From contig NC_072894.1 of assembly GCF_027943255.1 (NCBI RefSeq), positions 77,539,601 through 77,603,600 of the forward strand: a stretch of DNA of 64,000 nt, given 5' to 3'. Position numbers and translations under genes: made by a program. Of this stretch, positions 1 through 10,200 are shown piece after piece. Numbering within the stretch: position 1 is the first letter of the stretch; each line of letters begins with the position of its first letter. The notes under the pieces were generated by a model, which had not been told where the DNA came from, did not search any database, and saw only the letters and a program-made list of their open reading frames with translations. The DNA is from Anastrepha obliqua (Eukaryota; Arthropoda; Insecta; Diptera; Tephritidae).

Positions 1-155
1 ACAGCTGTCGCCCCTCGTCGGACAATGGCAAACCTGTGAGTGTATTTTTGCCATGAAAAAGCTCCTCATAAAAAATTTCTGCCAATCGGAGTCGGCTTAC
101 AAATGTAGGCCCCTCCATTTGTTTAACAACATCAAGACGCCAAATTATATTTACA
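1..155 (+). repeat. tRNA-derived SINE, 3' part (copy 1)
   Basis: This is the body and tail of the SINE that recurs through the window. It holds the conserved blocks 'aatggcaaacct', 'gccatgaaaaagctcctcat', 'cggagtcggctt' and 'acaacatcaagacgc', then an AT-rich tail. The tRNA-like head would lie before position 1, so the copy is cut by the window edge and its full length cannot be judged. The open frame on the opposite strand here is only an antisense shadow of the repeat. Confidence 0.8.
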
Positions 156-1599
156 TACATACCCTCTACAGCATAGATAATCTCTACAGGTCCTCGATGT
201 AGAGAATCCTGTAATTCTATTATTCTTGCTGTGGGTGTTACCATATGTTTTAGTCAACAGATTATAGCTGTGTTCCAATGCATATGATCGGGATCCGGAT
301 AAAAATTTTGCATGCAAATTTAACAAGAACGATGTGATACTAGGTCTGTTCATGAAGCAAATAGTTTGTAATTGTTACAAAATTATCAAAACTTGCAAAG
401 TCGGCGATAGTAAGAGAGCGAAATGACATTTCATTTTGAGGGGGAGGTGCAAGTTTTTACTGGATAAATTTTTACTTGTAAGAATTTGCAAGTGAGAAAA
501 ACAGCTGATCGCAAAGTAAAAATAAACACGAAGTTAAATTTGCGAATTGCAATTGCTATAGAATGTCTTCATCTGTCAACGATGATAAAATGGAACCAAT
601 TCTTGTGGACAATATGAAATCATGTTATTCCGAAGCTCGTTATTTTGCATTTTATTTTCTTTATTTTTTTTAACTCAATACGAGGTAGCTGAAGTGAATT
701 TTTTTTTAATTTTTGTGATTTTTCCTGCTAACAATTAAATCACCTGTTCGTAAAATTTGCAAATTGTTACTGGTTTTGCGTTCGTGTACTTTTTTTGATA
801 TTTTTCTCTTTGAGAGAAAATTTTCGAAAGTTAAGATACTGGCAAGTTACTGGATATTTCGGTTCGTTGTGTTTTTCGTTGTTATTTTGGCAGTGCAGCC
901 AAAGCCTAATTCATATTGATTGAGGTCTAAACTTTTACGGCAGCTTATAACATTTGAATTAATTAGCTTTTGACAAAGTTGAAATATGTTTTTCTTTAAA
1001 ATGCATATTATTTACAGGTCCTACATCTGCTACTAGTGTTTCATCTTCAATGCTGTTATATTTCAAACAAATTTGGTGTAGAATATGTCCACATATAATT
1101 ATTTTAACGATGGAGTCAAAGTCTTGCATTTTTTTCAAGATTAAGTAAGTAAGAGATTAAGTTAAGTAATCGTCTGAATCTGAAAATATATATATTTCTT
1201 ATTTTATTGTGTAAATAATTTATAAAGAGCATAACTTCATATTAAAAATATATACATATATGTTTCAATGTTTCGTTCAATAATGTGTGTGACTGACACA
1301 TAGATGGCGGCACTAGTACTAAATCAATATTTTTTTCGAAAGTTGGCAACCTTTTTAGGCTTACTGTCCAAATCATATGGTAATCCGACCATTTGTTTAC
1401 AAGTTACAGTACTTTAAGTGACGCTACTTTTGAGTTTAAAATAAAAAATACCAGTCTAACGGTTAGACGCGATAGAAGTGAAACCTTCCGTAAAACAAAC
1501 TGAGAGAGAATGAGACGAAAGCAGCATTAGGAGCGGGATAATTATAGGTTCATTATAATATTGCTATAAAGTTCATATTTTATTTTCTTCATTTTATTA
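156..1599. other. AT-rich stretch, no gene seen
   Basis: No ORF with family resemblance, no RNA gene and no clear terminal repeats were found. It contains poly-T runs and short microsatellites only. Confidence 0.5.
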
Positions 1600-2148
1600 T
1601 TATTCATCCTCAATGTTTTCAATTTCAACAAATGATACGAGTGGCTTATGATAGCTAAAATAGGATACAAATGCTTTGGTTTCGATGTTGTCAACATATC
1701 TTTGAAATATCGCGTCAATGGTTGTTTTTGATCGTGTTGTCGATTCAGTGCGATTGTTACACATTTTTAAATTGAATGTTGTATTGAGAACGTCAATTAA
1801 AGGAACCGCTGTGTCCAATGCAAAATTTACGTTAAAATCGCCACTTAAAATCATTGGAACTTTATTGTAATCTTTACTAAGTATCCGCGATACTTCTGGT
1901 GCATACTTTATTAAATTTTCGTGAATGAATTTCGTGATGCTATTTATTGATTGATTCGGTGAAATATAAATTGTCACAATTAAAACTGTTTTTCCATTGC
2001 TCAAGCTGGTTTTTAGTTTTATTTTCTTTTTGTTTTTTTTTCTGTCGATATTCACGACACTTTTCTGCATTATTTTTCGGCATAATTGCGGTAAATATTT
2101 AAAAATGAAAATATTTACGAATATAAAAATATGGACGCAATACAGCAC
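1600..2148 (-). CDS. Endonuclease/exonuclease/phosphatase-fold fragment of a mobile element
   Basis: An open frame of 182 codons reads on the minus strand. From about residue 48 it looks like the C-terminal half of an EEP (APE-like) nuclease: a 'TVLIVTIYISPNQ' strand, the catalytic-type 'GDFNVNF' near residue 105, 'TTIDAIFQRY' near 145 and 'SYHKPLVSF' near 167, where the family has its S-D-H motif. The first 45 or so residues are hydrophobic and lysine-rich and probably not part of the original protein. The N-terminal half of the nuclease (Asn and Glu metal ligands) is absent, so activity is unlikely. EEP domains of this kind occur in non-LTR retrotransposons and in Helentron-type elements; I cannot tell which. 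A tandem repeat and a mariner follow directly. A host gene is unlikely. Confidence 0.5.
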   Translation of the reverse strand: MLYCVHIFIFVNIFIFKYLPQLCRKIMQKSVVNIDRKKNKKKIKLKTSLSNGKTVLIVTIYISPNQSINSITKFIHENLIKYAPEVSRILSKDYNKVPMILSGDFNVNFALDTAVPLIDVLNTTFNLKMCNNRTESTTRSKTTIDAIFQRYVDNIETKAFVSYFSYHKPLVSFVEIENIEDE

Positions 2149-2179
2149 ACGCGGTTGCTATTATGAGCGTCGTAACGCG

Positions 2180-2480
2180 TATATTACACAGACGTACTAA
2201 CATACACACAGACATTCGTAGGACGCTTGGTCTAAGCAAGTATTAGGTAGTGTAGTATAGGTATATATAATGCCTTCTCGCTCACCGTGGCTCCGTAATA
2301 CGCAGGCGCGCACACATACGTACTAGCATACATACAAACATACATACGTATGACGCTTGAAGTAAACACCAAAGCAAGTAATAGGCAGTGTAGTATACAC
2401 ACTACAATACTCACTATACTAGCGTGGCTCAGCAGTACGCAGCCACATACATATACGTATGTCAACATATAACGCTTCGT
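2180..2480. repeat. Tandem repeat, about 2.3 units of roughly 130 bp
   Basis: Two long units and a partial third share the blocks 'acgtacta.cata', 'gacgctt', 'aagcaagta.taggcagtgtagtata', 'gtggctc.g.a.tacgcag' and a CATA-rich stretch. Units begin near 2190 and near 2317; the third breaks off near 2480, just before the mariner. It lies upstream of the minus-strand nuclease ORF, so it may be the repetitive 5' region of that element. Confidence 0.65.
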
Positions 2481-2481
2481 A

Positions 2482-3579
2482 GTGTCGCTTTTTCGTTTCA
2501 TCAAGTCTCAAATCACTCCCAACGATTCTAAAGAAATTTCACTTCAAAAAAAAAAAAAAATTAATTCAAAGCAATTCCGTGTGCTGATTTATCATTGTTT
2601 TTTAATGAAAAAAAAAAATACTGTTCAATGCCAGGAATGGCTTGAAAAACATTATTCGGACTCTGCTCCATCAAAAAGAAGCATTTGTTATTGGTATGCC
2701 GAATTCAAACGTGGTCGTACAGACACCGATGACATTCCATCTACTGGAAGGCCAAATGATTCTGTTATTCCGGAAAACGTTGAAAAAACACTGAAAATCA
2801 TTATGTCCGATCGTAAAGTGAAAGTGAGGGAGATTGCTGACATTCTAAAGATATCAGCAGGCAGTGTACACGCCGTAATACACAAACATTTGGGTATGAA
2901 AAAGGTGTTTTCCAAATGGGTGCCGCGTTTGGTCACACCGGCGCAAAAACCACAAGGAATCGATGATTCAAAGAGCTGTTTGGACATGTTTACGCGCAAT
3001 AAGTCGGAGTTTTTGGATAAAACATGGATCCACCATTTCACTCCAGAGTCAAATCGGCAGTCTGCTGAGTGGCATGAAGCCGGTGAAAACCGCCCAAAGC
3101 GACCAAAGACGCTGCAGTCGGCTGGCAAGATTATGACGTCTGTATTTTGGGATGCGCATGGAATAATATTCATCGACTATCTCCAGAAGGGGCAGACAAT
3201 CAACAGCGACTATTATATAGCGTTATTGGAGCGTTTGAAAGACGAAATCGCAAAGAAACGGCCTCATATGGCGAAGAAAAAAGTGTTGTTCCACCAACAC
3301 AATGCACCGTGTCACAAATCAATGAAAACGATGGCAAAATTGAACAAATTGGGCTTCGAATTGCTTCCCCATCCACCGTATTCTCCAGATTTGGCCCCCA
3401 GCGACTACTGGCTCTTCGCAGACCTCAAAAAGATGCTCCGTGGTAAGAGATTTGGCTCAAATGATGAAGTAATCGCCGAAAATGAGGCCTATTTTGAAGG
3501 CAAAGAAAAATCGTTTTACAAAGGCCGTATCGAAAGATTGGAAAAGCGAAGCGAATTTTGGCAAAAGAATGTGTTTTAA
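2482..3579 (+). mobile_element. Mariner (DD34D) transposase, open but catalytically broken
   Basis: The frame is open for 365 codons and matches the mariner family over most of its length. Visible parts: the N-terminal HTH region ('KQFRVLIYHCFLM', 'SDSAPSKRSICYWYAEFKRG'), a second HTH ('KVREIADILKISAGSVHAVIHKHLGM'), the linker 'SKWVPRLVT', and the catalytic core. First Asp at residue 179 ('LDKTWIHHF'; the usual residues before it look deleted). The second Asp should be in 'HQDNAP', but residue 273 is His ('HQHNAP'). The third Asp is residue 308 in 'LAPSDYW', with exactly 34 residues between 273 and 308. The C-terminus diverges after 'LEKR', probably by frameshift. The first 25 residues do not look native and a poly-A run sits there. 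I found no convincing terminal inverted repeats. The active site is lost, so this is a recently dead copy at best. Confidence 0.9.
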
Positions 3580-3784
3580 TTAATTAGTCACACACATTAT
3601 TGAACGAAGGTTACATGTATAAAAAAATATTTTTGGCATCTAGTTTTTCGTTTTCGGCATGTTACCGTAAAATTTTCTGCTTCAAAATTTCGTGAAACAT
3701 TGCCTTTCTTACCGACCTTTCATTATGAGAGACATTTCTGTTTTGAGAGCGGGCCATTCAAATAAGAGTTAGGTAATTAACTTC

Positions 3785-4090
3785 GGCTGCCGTAGCCGAA
3801 TGCGTCGGTGCGTGACTACCATTCGGAATTCACAGAGAGAATCTCGGTGAAACACCAAAATTAAGAAAAACCTTTTTATTAATAGCTGTCGTCCCTCGGC
3901 AGACAATGGCAAACGTCCGAGTGTATTTCTGCCATGGAAAAGCTCCTCATAAAAATATTTGCCGTTCGGAGTCGGCTTGAAGCTGTAGGTCCCTCCATTT
4001 GTGGAACAACATCAAGACGCATACTACAAATAGGAGGAGGAGCTCGGCAAAACACCCAAAAAGGGCGTACGCGCCAATTATATATATAAA
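3785..4090 (+). repeat. tRNA-derived SINE, nearly full length (copy 2)
   Basis: It starts with 'ggctgccgtagccgaatg' (tRNA-like head, A box readable), runs through the conserved body and ends in 'cgcgccaattatatatataa'. The B box is damaged: about ten bases around 'ggttcga' are missing between 'cagagaga' and 'atctcggtg'. It probably could not be transcribed by Pol III now. Confidence 0.85.
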
Positions 4091-4473
4091 TAAGATTTAC
4101 TAAAAAAAAAAATCCTCGTTTAAACTCTACTGTAGAATTCTGAGGGCGGAAATTTGATTTCAAGTCGTTTTATATACATATGATATTTTCGATACATTAA
4201 TTGCACTTTCAGGCAAAATGTTAAAGTTTTAACTCCTGTAAAAAAATCCGAACTTCTGGCTTAATACTGTCTAAAAAACGTTGATCTTGAAGAAATTATT
4301 TTCATAATTATTAGTTTGTTCGTGTTGAGCACCCACTGTTGGGCAATGCTTTCAAACACTTTTTTGCATTAATGCTACACTTTCCGAAAAAAAATTAATA
4401 TACCAGAATATATATTTCCTGTCGACTAAGTATGAATTTAAAACCAATATATTACAATCCGATAAGATTTTAT

Positions 4474-5432
4474 TTAACAGTAGCGGCTAGTTGATACACT
4501 ATTATCTGGGCGATGTAAATCGTCGATAAGTTCCAACATTCGTCGTTTAAACAAACGTTGTTTGTGACGAGGAAGTGACAATATATCGTCGATGTTGCCA
4601 CGAAAAAAGGCCAGTAACTGTTGTTCATCGCGACCATCGCATTCGTTACGTTTCGCAGTTGCATTGAAAGATTCCGGGATCGTTGTATTATTTTCAACTT
4701 CGCATTTCGCTGCAACGGTAGGGGCAACTATGGGAGTTGAATGCATATTTTGTTCGCCTTTCGCTTCGTCAATCTTGATCGGAGGTGATTGGTTAATTTT
4801 CATCACCAACGGTTTAGGTGTGCTAGGGGTGAGCTGTAGTTCATTCAATAGCTCTGGATAGGTAGCATTGGTACTCTGTATTACCTCATTACTGTTGCGT
4901 TTGGTATCTTCATTTGCAGCGTACGTTTGTATTGTGGATACGGTGTCGACATATTCTCCGCTAGGCTCGTCATTTGATGTCCTTGGTTTAGTACCTCGGG
5001 AAAGTTTTCTTCTCTTTTTTGTTTGCCCTATAGTTTCTGTTGACGGCAAGAGAAATTTCATTTCATCATACAAGTAGAAACGTTTACGACGTGGTGTGGG
5101 CACATCTTCGGTACTATCACCATTGTCAGTACGTGCATTATTGTTATACTGGATACTTCGTAGGAAGCCAGTGCGCACATTTCGCCACTTTTCACGACAA
5201 AATACATCTGTAAAAGAGGCAATAAATAACCAAATCACATCAAAGCATCACATCGACTACACCAAGTCACTTGACCTAAATACATACCCGGTCTGCCAAC
5301 GTCATCGGCAACTTCTTGCCAAGCTTTTTCTAGTTTGTCCCGCTTTGCATATTCTGATGAATGCACATTCCACAGACAATCGCGTTGTTTTACAGCATTA
5401 ATTATTTTCAGGATAAGCTCAGTGTCCGTCAT
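4474..5432 (-). CDS. MADF-BESS domain DNA-binding regulator, two exons
   Basis: Coding exons are 5432-5288 and 5207-4474; the intron has a GTATGT donor and a pyrimidine-rich CAG acceptor. Phases join (145 + 734 nt) to give 292 residues. The start is the ATG at 5432, because 'MTDTELILKIINAV' is where MADF proteins normally begin; an in-frame ATG at 5501 would add 23 unrelated residues. Residues about 5-95 form the MADF (Myb/SANT-like) domain: 'RDCLWNVHSSEYAKRDKLEKAWQEVA', then 'CREKWRNVRTGFLRSI' across the splice, then 'FYLYDEMKFLLP'. A basic stretch follows ('RPKRKRRK'-like, rich in Lys/Arg), then a Ser/Thr-rich linker. The C-terminal 'LLAFFRGNIDDILSLPRHKQRLFKRRMLELI' region is a BESS protein-interaction motif. 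Such proteins are nuclear transcription factors; the family is large in flies and I cannot name the orthologue. It is divergent to Iml1. Confidence 0.85.
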
Positions 5433-5484
5433 ATCTGTTCTTAAATAAACACAAGCAACAAATTGAATGTCAATGATGTGATGC

Positions 5485-5640
5485 AAGGCGAATTCATACA
5501 AGGTGGTGTTACTAGAGCAGCTGATTTGTTTTTGTTTTTACTTGCGATTTGTTTTTATCAATGCAAGTGATCTGCTTTTTGTTTTTGCTTTGTTTGTTTG
5601 AAATTGTAAGTGTAATTGAATTTTTAACATTGAAACCACG
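5485..5640. repeat. MITE-like fragment upstream of the MADF gene
   Basis: The block 'aaggcgaattcatacaaggtggtgttactagagcagctg' (read from 5492) resembles the edge of the small MITEs at 6886 and 33410. No matching second end was found, so this is a partial copy. Confidence 0.4.
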
Positions 5641-5855
5641 AAATTAGAAAATTAAAGCTCATGGAAATGTGATTGTTGTTCTATTGACTTCGCTTTGATA
5701 TGATACGACTTATGTTAAACCATTGAATAAATTATTACTTACTCAACTCAACGCTCAAGAGTCGCATTATAACTTTGGGCACATTTTTTATTCTGGTGAT
5801 GTGACTATTGCTGTAACCTAATCAAGTGATATATAGAGAGTTTTGAAAATCTTGG

Positions 5856-5925
5856 CTCAAACAACATCAAGACGCTCATCACTAATAGGAGGAGTAGTTC
5901 GGTCAAATACTTAACAGGCATAAGA
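5856..5925 (+). repeat. SINE fragment, 3' region (copy 3)
   Basis: It retains 'aacatcaagacgc', 'taggaggag' and a degraded tail only. It is old and truncated at both sides. Confidence 0.6.
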
Positions 5926-6284
5926 TTTATCAATTTCATTCCCCCTTCTATACTTTAACTTATATTTTTCTAATAGATGCCAAAAGAAAACCGAAAAGTC
6001 AACTTTTGAACTGCGTTTATTTCTTCATTTCTTATTGATTATATGTATAGATTATAAACTGTCTTATGTAATAAATTAGTAATTTTTTTTTTAGAAGATA
6101 TTGCTCTTTGATTTTAAAATTTCGTTGTGCGGAGCGAAGCCATTGGGTGATTGCCACATTTCACACAGTAAAATAGAACCAAATCGAAATTCGCATCAAA
6201 AGCGAAAATATGAACTCTCAAATTTATGTGCGATAAATAAAATAATGTGCAAGGTGTTTTCGCATTGAGGTAACGAACCTTGCA

Positions 6285-6480
6285 GTATATCCAAGGGTGA
6301 TAGATTACCAGGTTTGGCCTTAGCTGTGGTGAGAAACAAAATTGAGTGAGTGCTGCCGCGTCATCGAGTACCAAGTACCACAAGGATCATAGATTATCAT
6401 GTTTGGCCTTCAGCTCAAGGATGATATATTTATCAGGTTTGGCGATTAGTTATGGAGAAAAACAAAATTGTGCGAGCAGT
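6285..6480. repeat. Short imperfect tandem repeats
   Basis: The block 'aagg.tgatagatta.caggtttggc' followed by 'gagaaa.acaaaattg' appears at about 6292-6345 and again at 6415-6472, with a partial unit (6381-6413) between. No coding content is seen. Confidence 0.5.
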
Positions 6481-6885
6481 CTGTTCAGACTGCAGAGACG
6501 TCGTTGTGCACACCTCACTCACTACATGTAACAAGCAACATGGGAGAAGGTTGTGTTGATGTTTTTCGTATATAACTAACACAATCTCAGTTTTTTTGCA
6601 AAAGGAAACGCCTGACCCCGGTTACGTAAGCCAATCAGCTAATTCTTTCAGCGAAATTCTTTTCGAAATTCAGCGAGTAAATTCGGTTGTCACGTCAATT
6701 TTTTTGTTAAAAAAAAAAAGGCTTGCTTCGCCCAATCAGCTGAATCTTTCAAAATCTCTGAGAGCAGGTTAACGGTCTGCTATTGGCCAAACCCTCTAAA
6801 TTTTTTAAAAGGCGAATTTATTAATAATAATCCATCTTGGGATTAAACGTCTCGTGCGAGTTCGTACAGAAACATACCTCGAAAA
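6481..6885. other. Intergenic, weak internal repeats
   Basis: Two related blocks 'ccaatcagct.a.tctttca' lie near 6632 and 6731. Otherwise nothing recognisable is seen. Confidence 0.4.
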
Positions 6886-7111
6886 CGAGGCCAATTCACA
6901 CAAGGTGACTTCGGAGTAGTAGCTGATTAGTTTTTGGTGGTTTGAATGCCAAAGTGCCCTGCTCTTTTGTTGTTGTTCTGCTTGTTTGTTTACATTTTCA
7001 TTGAAATGTTTATGTTGAAATCCTCAAATTGCAACACTAAACATTCATGTAACATGGAAAATGTTGTTGTTGCCCGGTCGAAGCCACCTTGTATGAATAC
7101 GCCTTGCCTCG
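6886..7111. mobile_element. MITE with ~28-36 bp terminal inverted repeats
   Basis: The left end (6886-6913, 'gaggccaattcacacaagg...') and the right end (7076-7111, '...ccttgtatgaatacgcc...cctcg') are inverted copies with a few mismatches and a 4-6 base indel. The element is about 226 bp and has no coding capacity of its own; the apparent ORFs inside it read through both ends. It ends 177 bp before the Iml1 start codon, so it could lie in the Iml1 promoter or 5' UTR. Confidence 0.65.
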
Positions 7112-7287
7112 AAATTGTTATCAGTATCAGCTTGGTAGCAGCTGTTTATGACAGCTACATTTGCGTTAAATTTTTCTTGGGATATGTTTACATAAAACTC
7201 ATTCTTTAGCGATAAACAAAGTTGTTTAATTAGAAATGTTTTTGGCATTAGGCTGTTGAGAATAGTTTTATACTTTTATACTTCACC

Positions 7288-10200
7288 ATGAAGCACTACA
7301 AATTGAATACACATCAAAAGTCCTACAGTGGTAAGCATTTCTCAACAATGGCTCAGCATAGGTAATCCATTCTTTTATTCCAGATGCTGATTTACTCATT
7401 AATCAAAAAGAGCATCTTGATACAAAATTGGGCGACGTTGTTGAGGTCTATGATCGCGAAGATGAAAATACTCGACTGCTTCTGCAAATTACCAAATTCA
7501 ATGATCTTCGTCGTGATGAAATTAGCATTGAGGCAGGCATAGCTACGCAGTTCAATTTAAAAAAGTTTGCTTATGTTTTTATGCGTCGCATAAATGCAAA
7601 TGATGTAGCGCTTGATTCGATTGAGATAACATTTAAAGATCAATACATGGGTAGATCAGAAATGTGGCGCCTCAAAACGTATTTAGTAAGTGTTAATTGC
7701 ACATTTATTATTAGTAAAATTGGCTATATGTCTACTAATTTAATAAAACTGACATGATGAGTTAAGAACGTAAATATGTATGTACATGTGCGTGATATTT
7801 AAAGCCGACTTACATACATTTAATCTTTTCCCAGACCCAGATAAGAAATCTCCCAAAAACCGGAATTTGTGGCGAAAGTCTGACTTATTCCGGCAATGTA
7901 CAAATGTGTTTAATATACAAGAGTATGTATGTGTATATGTACATATAAAGAGTTAGTTCGATTATATGTAGGATAATGAGAACATTTACCTTTCGCAATT
8001 TGTCTATTTCGGCATTTTAAAGGTGGATATAATAAGGAAAAATAATTTGGTATGAAAGAAATAATATTTTCCTAATATTTGTTCAGTAAATCGTAAAAGA
8101 TTTTAACCAAAGGGTATCAATAAAGTGTGTCCGCATCGAATGACGTCCCTTTGTTTCTGGCAAAAAAAATATAAACTTGTTCGTCAATGCTCTATGAGAA
8201 CTAATCGACTCAAAAAATTTAAAAGCTTTCTAAAATTTGTGGAAAAATAAAAGCCGAAGCAACCAGGATTTATATGCTTTTTTATAATCGGTCAAAAATT
8301 GTCACTCAGTCAGTCCTTAAAAGTAATTGGGAATACTTTCTGCTGTTACGGAAAACAAATAAATCAGATAACTTCAAATCGCATGCTACTTTTTATATTT
8401 TTTATTAAATCTTTTTAACTCACTGGTACGTTCGAAAGTAGAGTATGCGTCAATCATCTGGAGTCAAAATTTATAACAGTCATGCTTCGAGAATTGAACG
8501 GGTTCAAAGAAAAATTCCTTGCTTTCCTGTGTAGCCATCCTACAATGCACGATTTCATCTAATAAAGTCAGTTTCTGATGCTGCTCTTCGATCTTATTTG
8601 TGGGACCATTGATTGCACTGAGTTACCCGAATTGATTGGATGTAATGTTCCTGATAGAATCTTACGTTTTCAACCGCCGTTTTATCTTGATACAGTTAAA
8701 GCGTCTCAAATGAGTTGATTTTGAATTTTCCTTCGCATTTAAGTCAGTGTTTGAATCGTTTTATGCTTGTGCTAAGCATCAAGTATTATAATTTCTAATC
8801 TAGCATTTATCATTTAGGCTAAGTTACTGCTAAGTAGCTGTGTAAGATTTTTATTGAAATGAAATGCGATGAAAATCTAAATATTGCTATAATTATTACA
8901 GACAAATACCTGCGTTTACATCAATAAAAAAATCGAAAATGTTGAAATGCAAATACGTTGTCAGGTTTATGAAATGTGGGCTCAAGGCGAACGAGTATCC
9001 TGTGGTGTCATAACGGAAGACACGAAAATTGTATTTCGTAGTAGCACTTCAATGGTATATTTGTTTTTGCAAATGTCATCCGAAATGTGGGATTTCGATA
9101 TACACGGTGACTTGTATTTCGAAAAAGCTGTTAATGGGTTTCTTACCGAACTCTTTCACAAATGGAAGAAGTTAGGCTGCAACCACGAAGTAACTATAGT
9201 ACTGTTCTCCCGCACGTTTTATGCAGCAAAATCACTTGACGAGTTTCCTGAACACATGCGCGATTGTCTTCAGTTGGATTACAAGGGTCGTTTTTACGAA
9301 GATTTTTATCGTGTTGCTATACAAAATGAGCGCAATGAAGACTGGTGTACCGTGCTGACACAGCTTCGCAAACTTTTCACTTCGTACGAATCAACCGTAT
9401 TGCGTTATCATGAGCGAGATGGTGTACCTATTCCTAACGCTACAAATTCCACCGCAGCACAAGGCAACTTCCTGGAGGTGTTGAATATTTCATTAAATAC
9501 TTTTGAAAAACATTATTTGGATCGTACATTCGATCGAACTGGTCAGCTGTCTGTAGTGATCACCCCTGGCGTTGGAGTATTTGAAGTGGATCGAGAATTG
9601 ACAAATATTACTAAACAGCGGGTAATCGAAAAGTTGCACATTATTAATATTTTTGTATAAAATAACTCTATGCTTGTTTTTTTTTTTTTTTTTTTGTAGA
9701 TAATTGATAATGGTGTTGGCAGTGACTTAGTGTGTGTGGGCGAGCAACCTTTACATGCTGTTCCGCTTCTTAAATTTCACAATAAAGATACTTCGCTAAC
9801 ATCGGCTGATGACTATTCACTTCCTCATTGGATTAATCTGAGTTTTTACTCCACTAATAAAAAAGTGGCCTACTCAAATTTCATACCGCGCATAAAGCTA
9901 CCACCAATCGTTGCAAATATTTCTTTGAATGCACAGGACAGAGTAAGTTTTATTATTTTATTATTATTATTTGGATGTAAGAGTAGATATAGTCAAATTA
10001 TAGTCAATTTGTTTGTTTACTGAATAAATTATTTTATTAAGGAAAGTGAAAAGTACTTTTTGAGTTGCAATCAATCAGAGTATATACATAATTCCTTGTT
10101 TGACTACGATGCTTATGATGAGCAAATATTTCAACCTCCGCCAGCGCAAGGTACTTGGTACGTAAATGTAAAGCATCGGTAAATTTATTATATTGCATAT

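Noticed and set aside
132..353. Open minus-strand frame over the first SINE
   Set aside because: It has no family resemblance and begins in the antisense of a repeat tail.
2688..3173. 161-codon minus-strand frame opposite the mariner
   Set aside because: It is an antisense shadow of the transposase, which is clearly the real frame.
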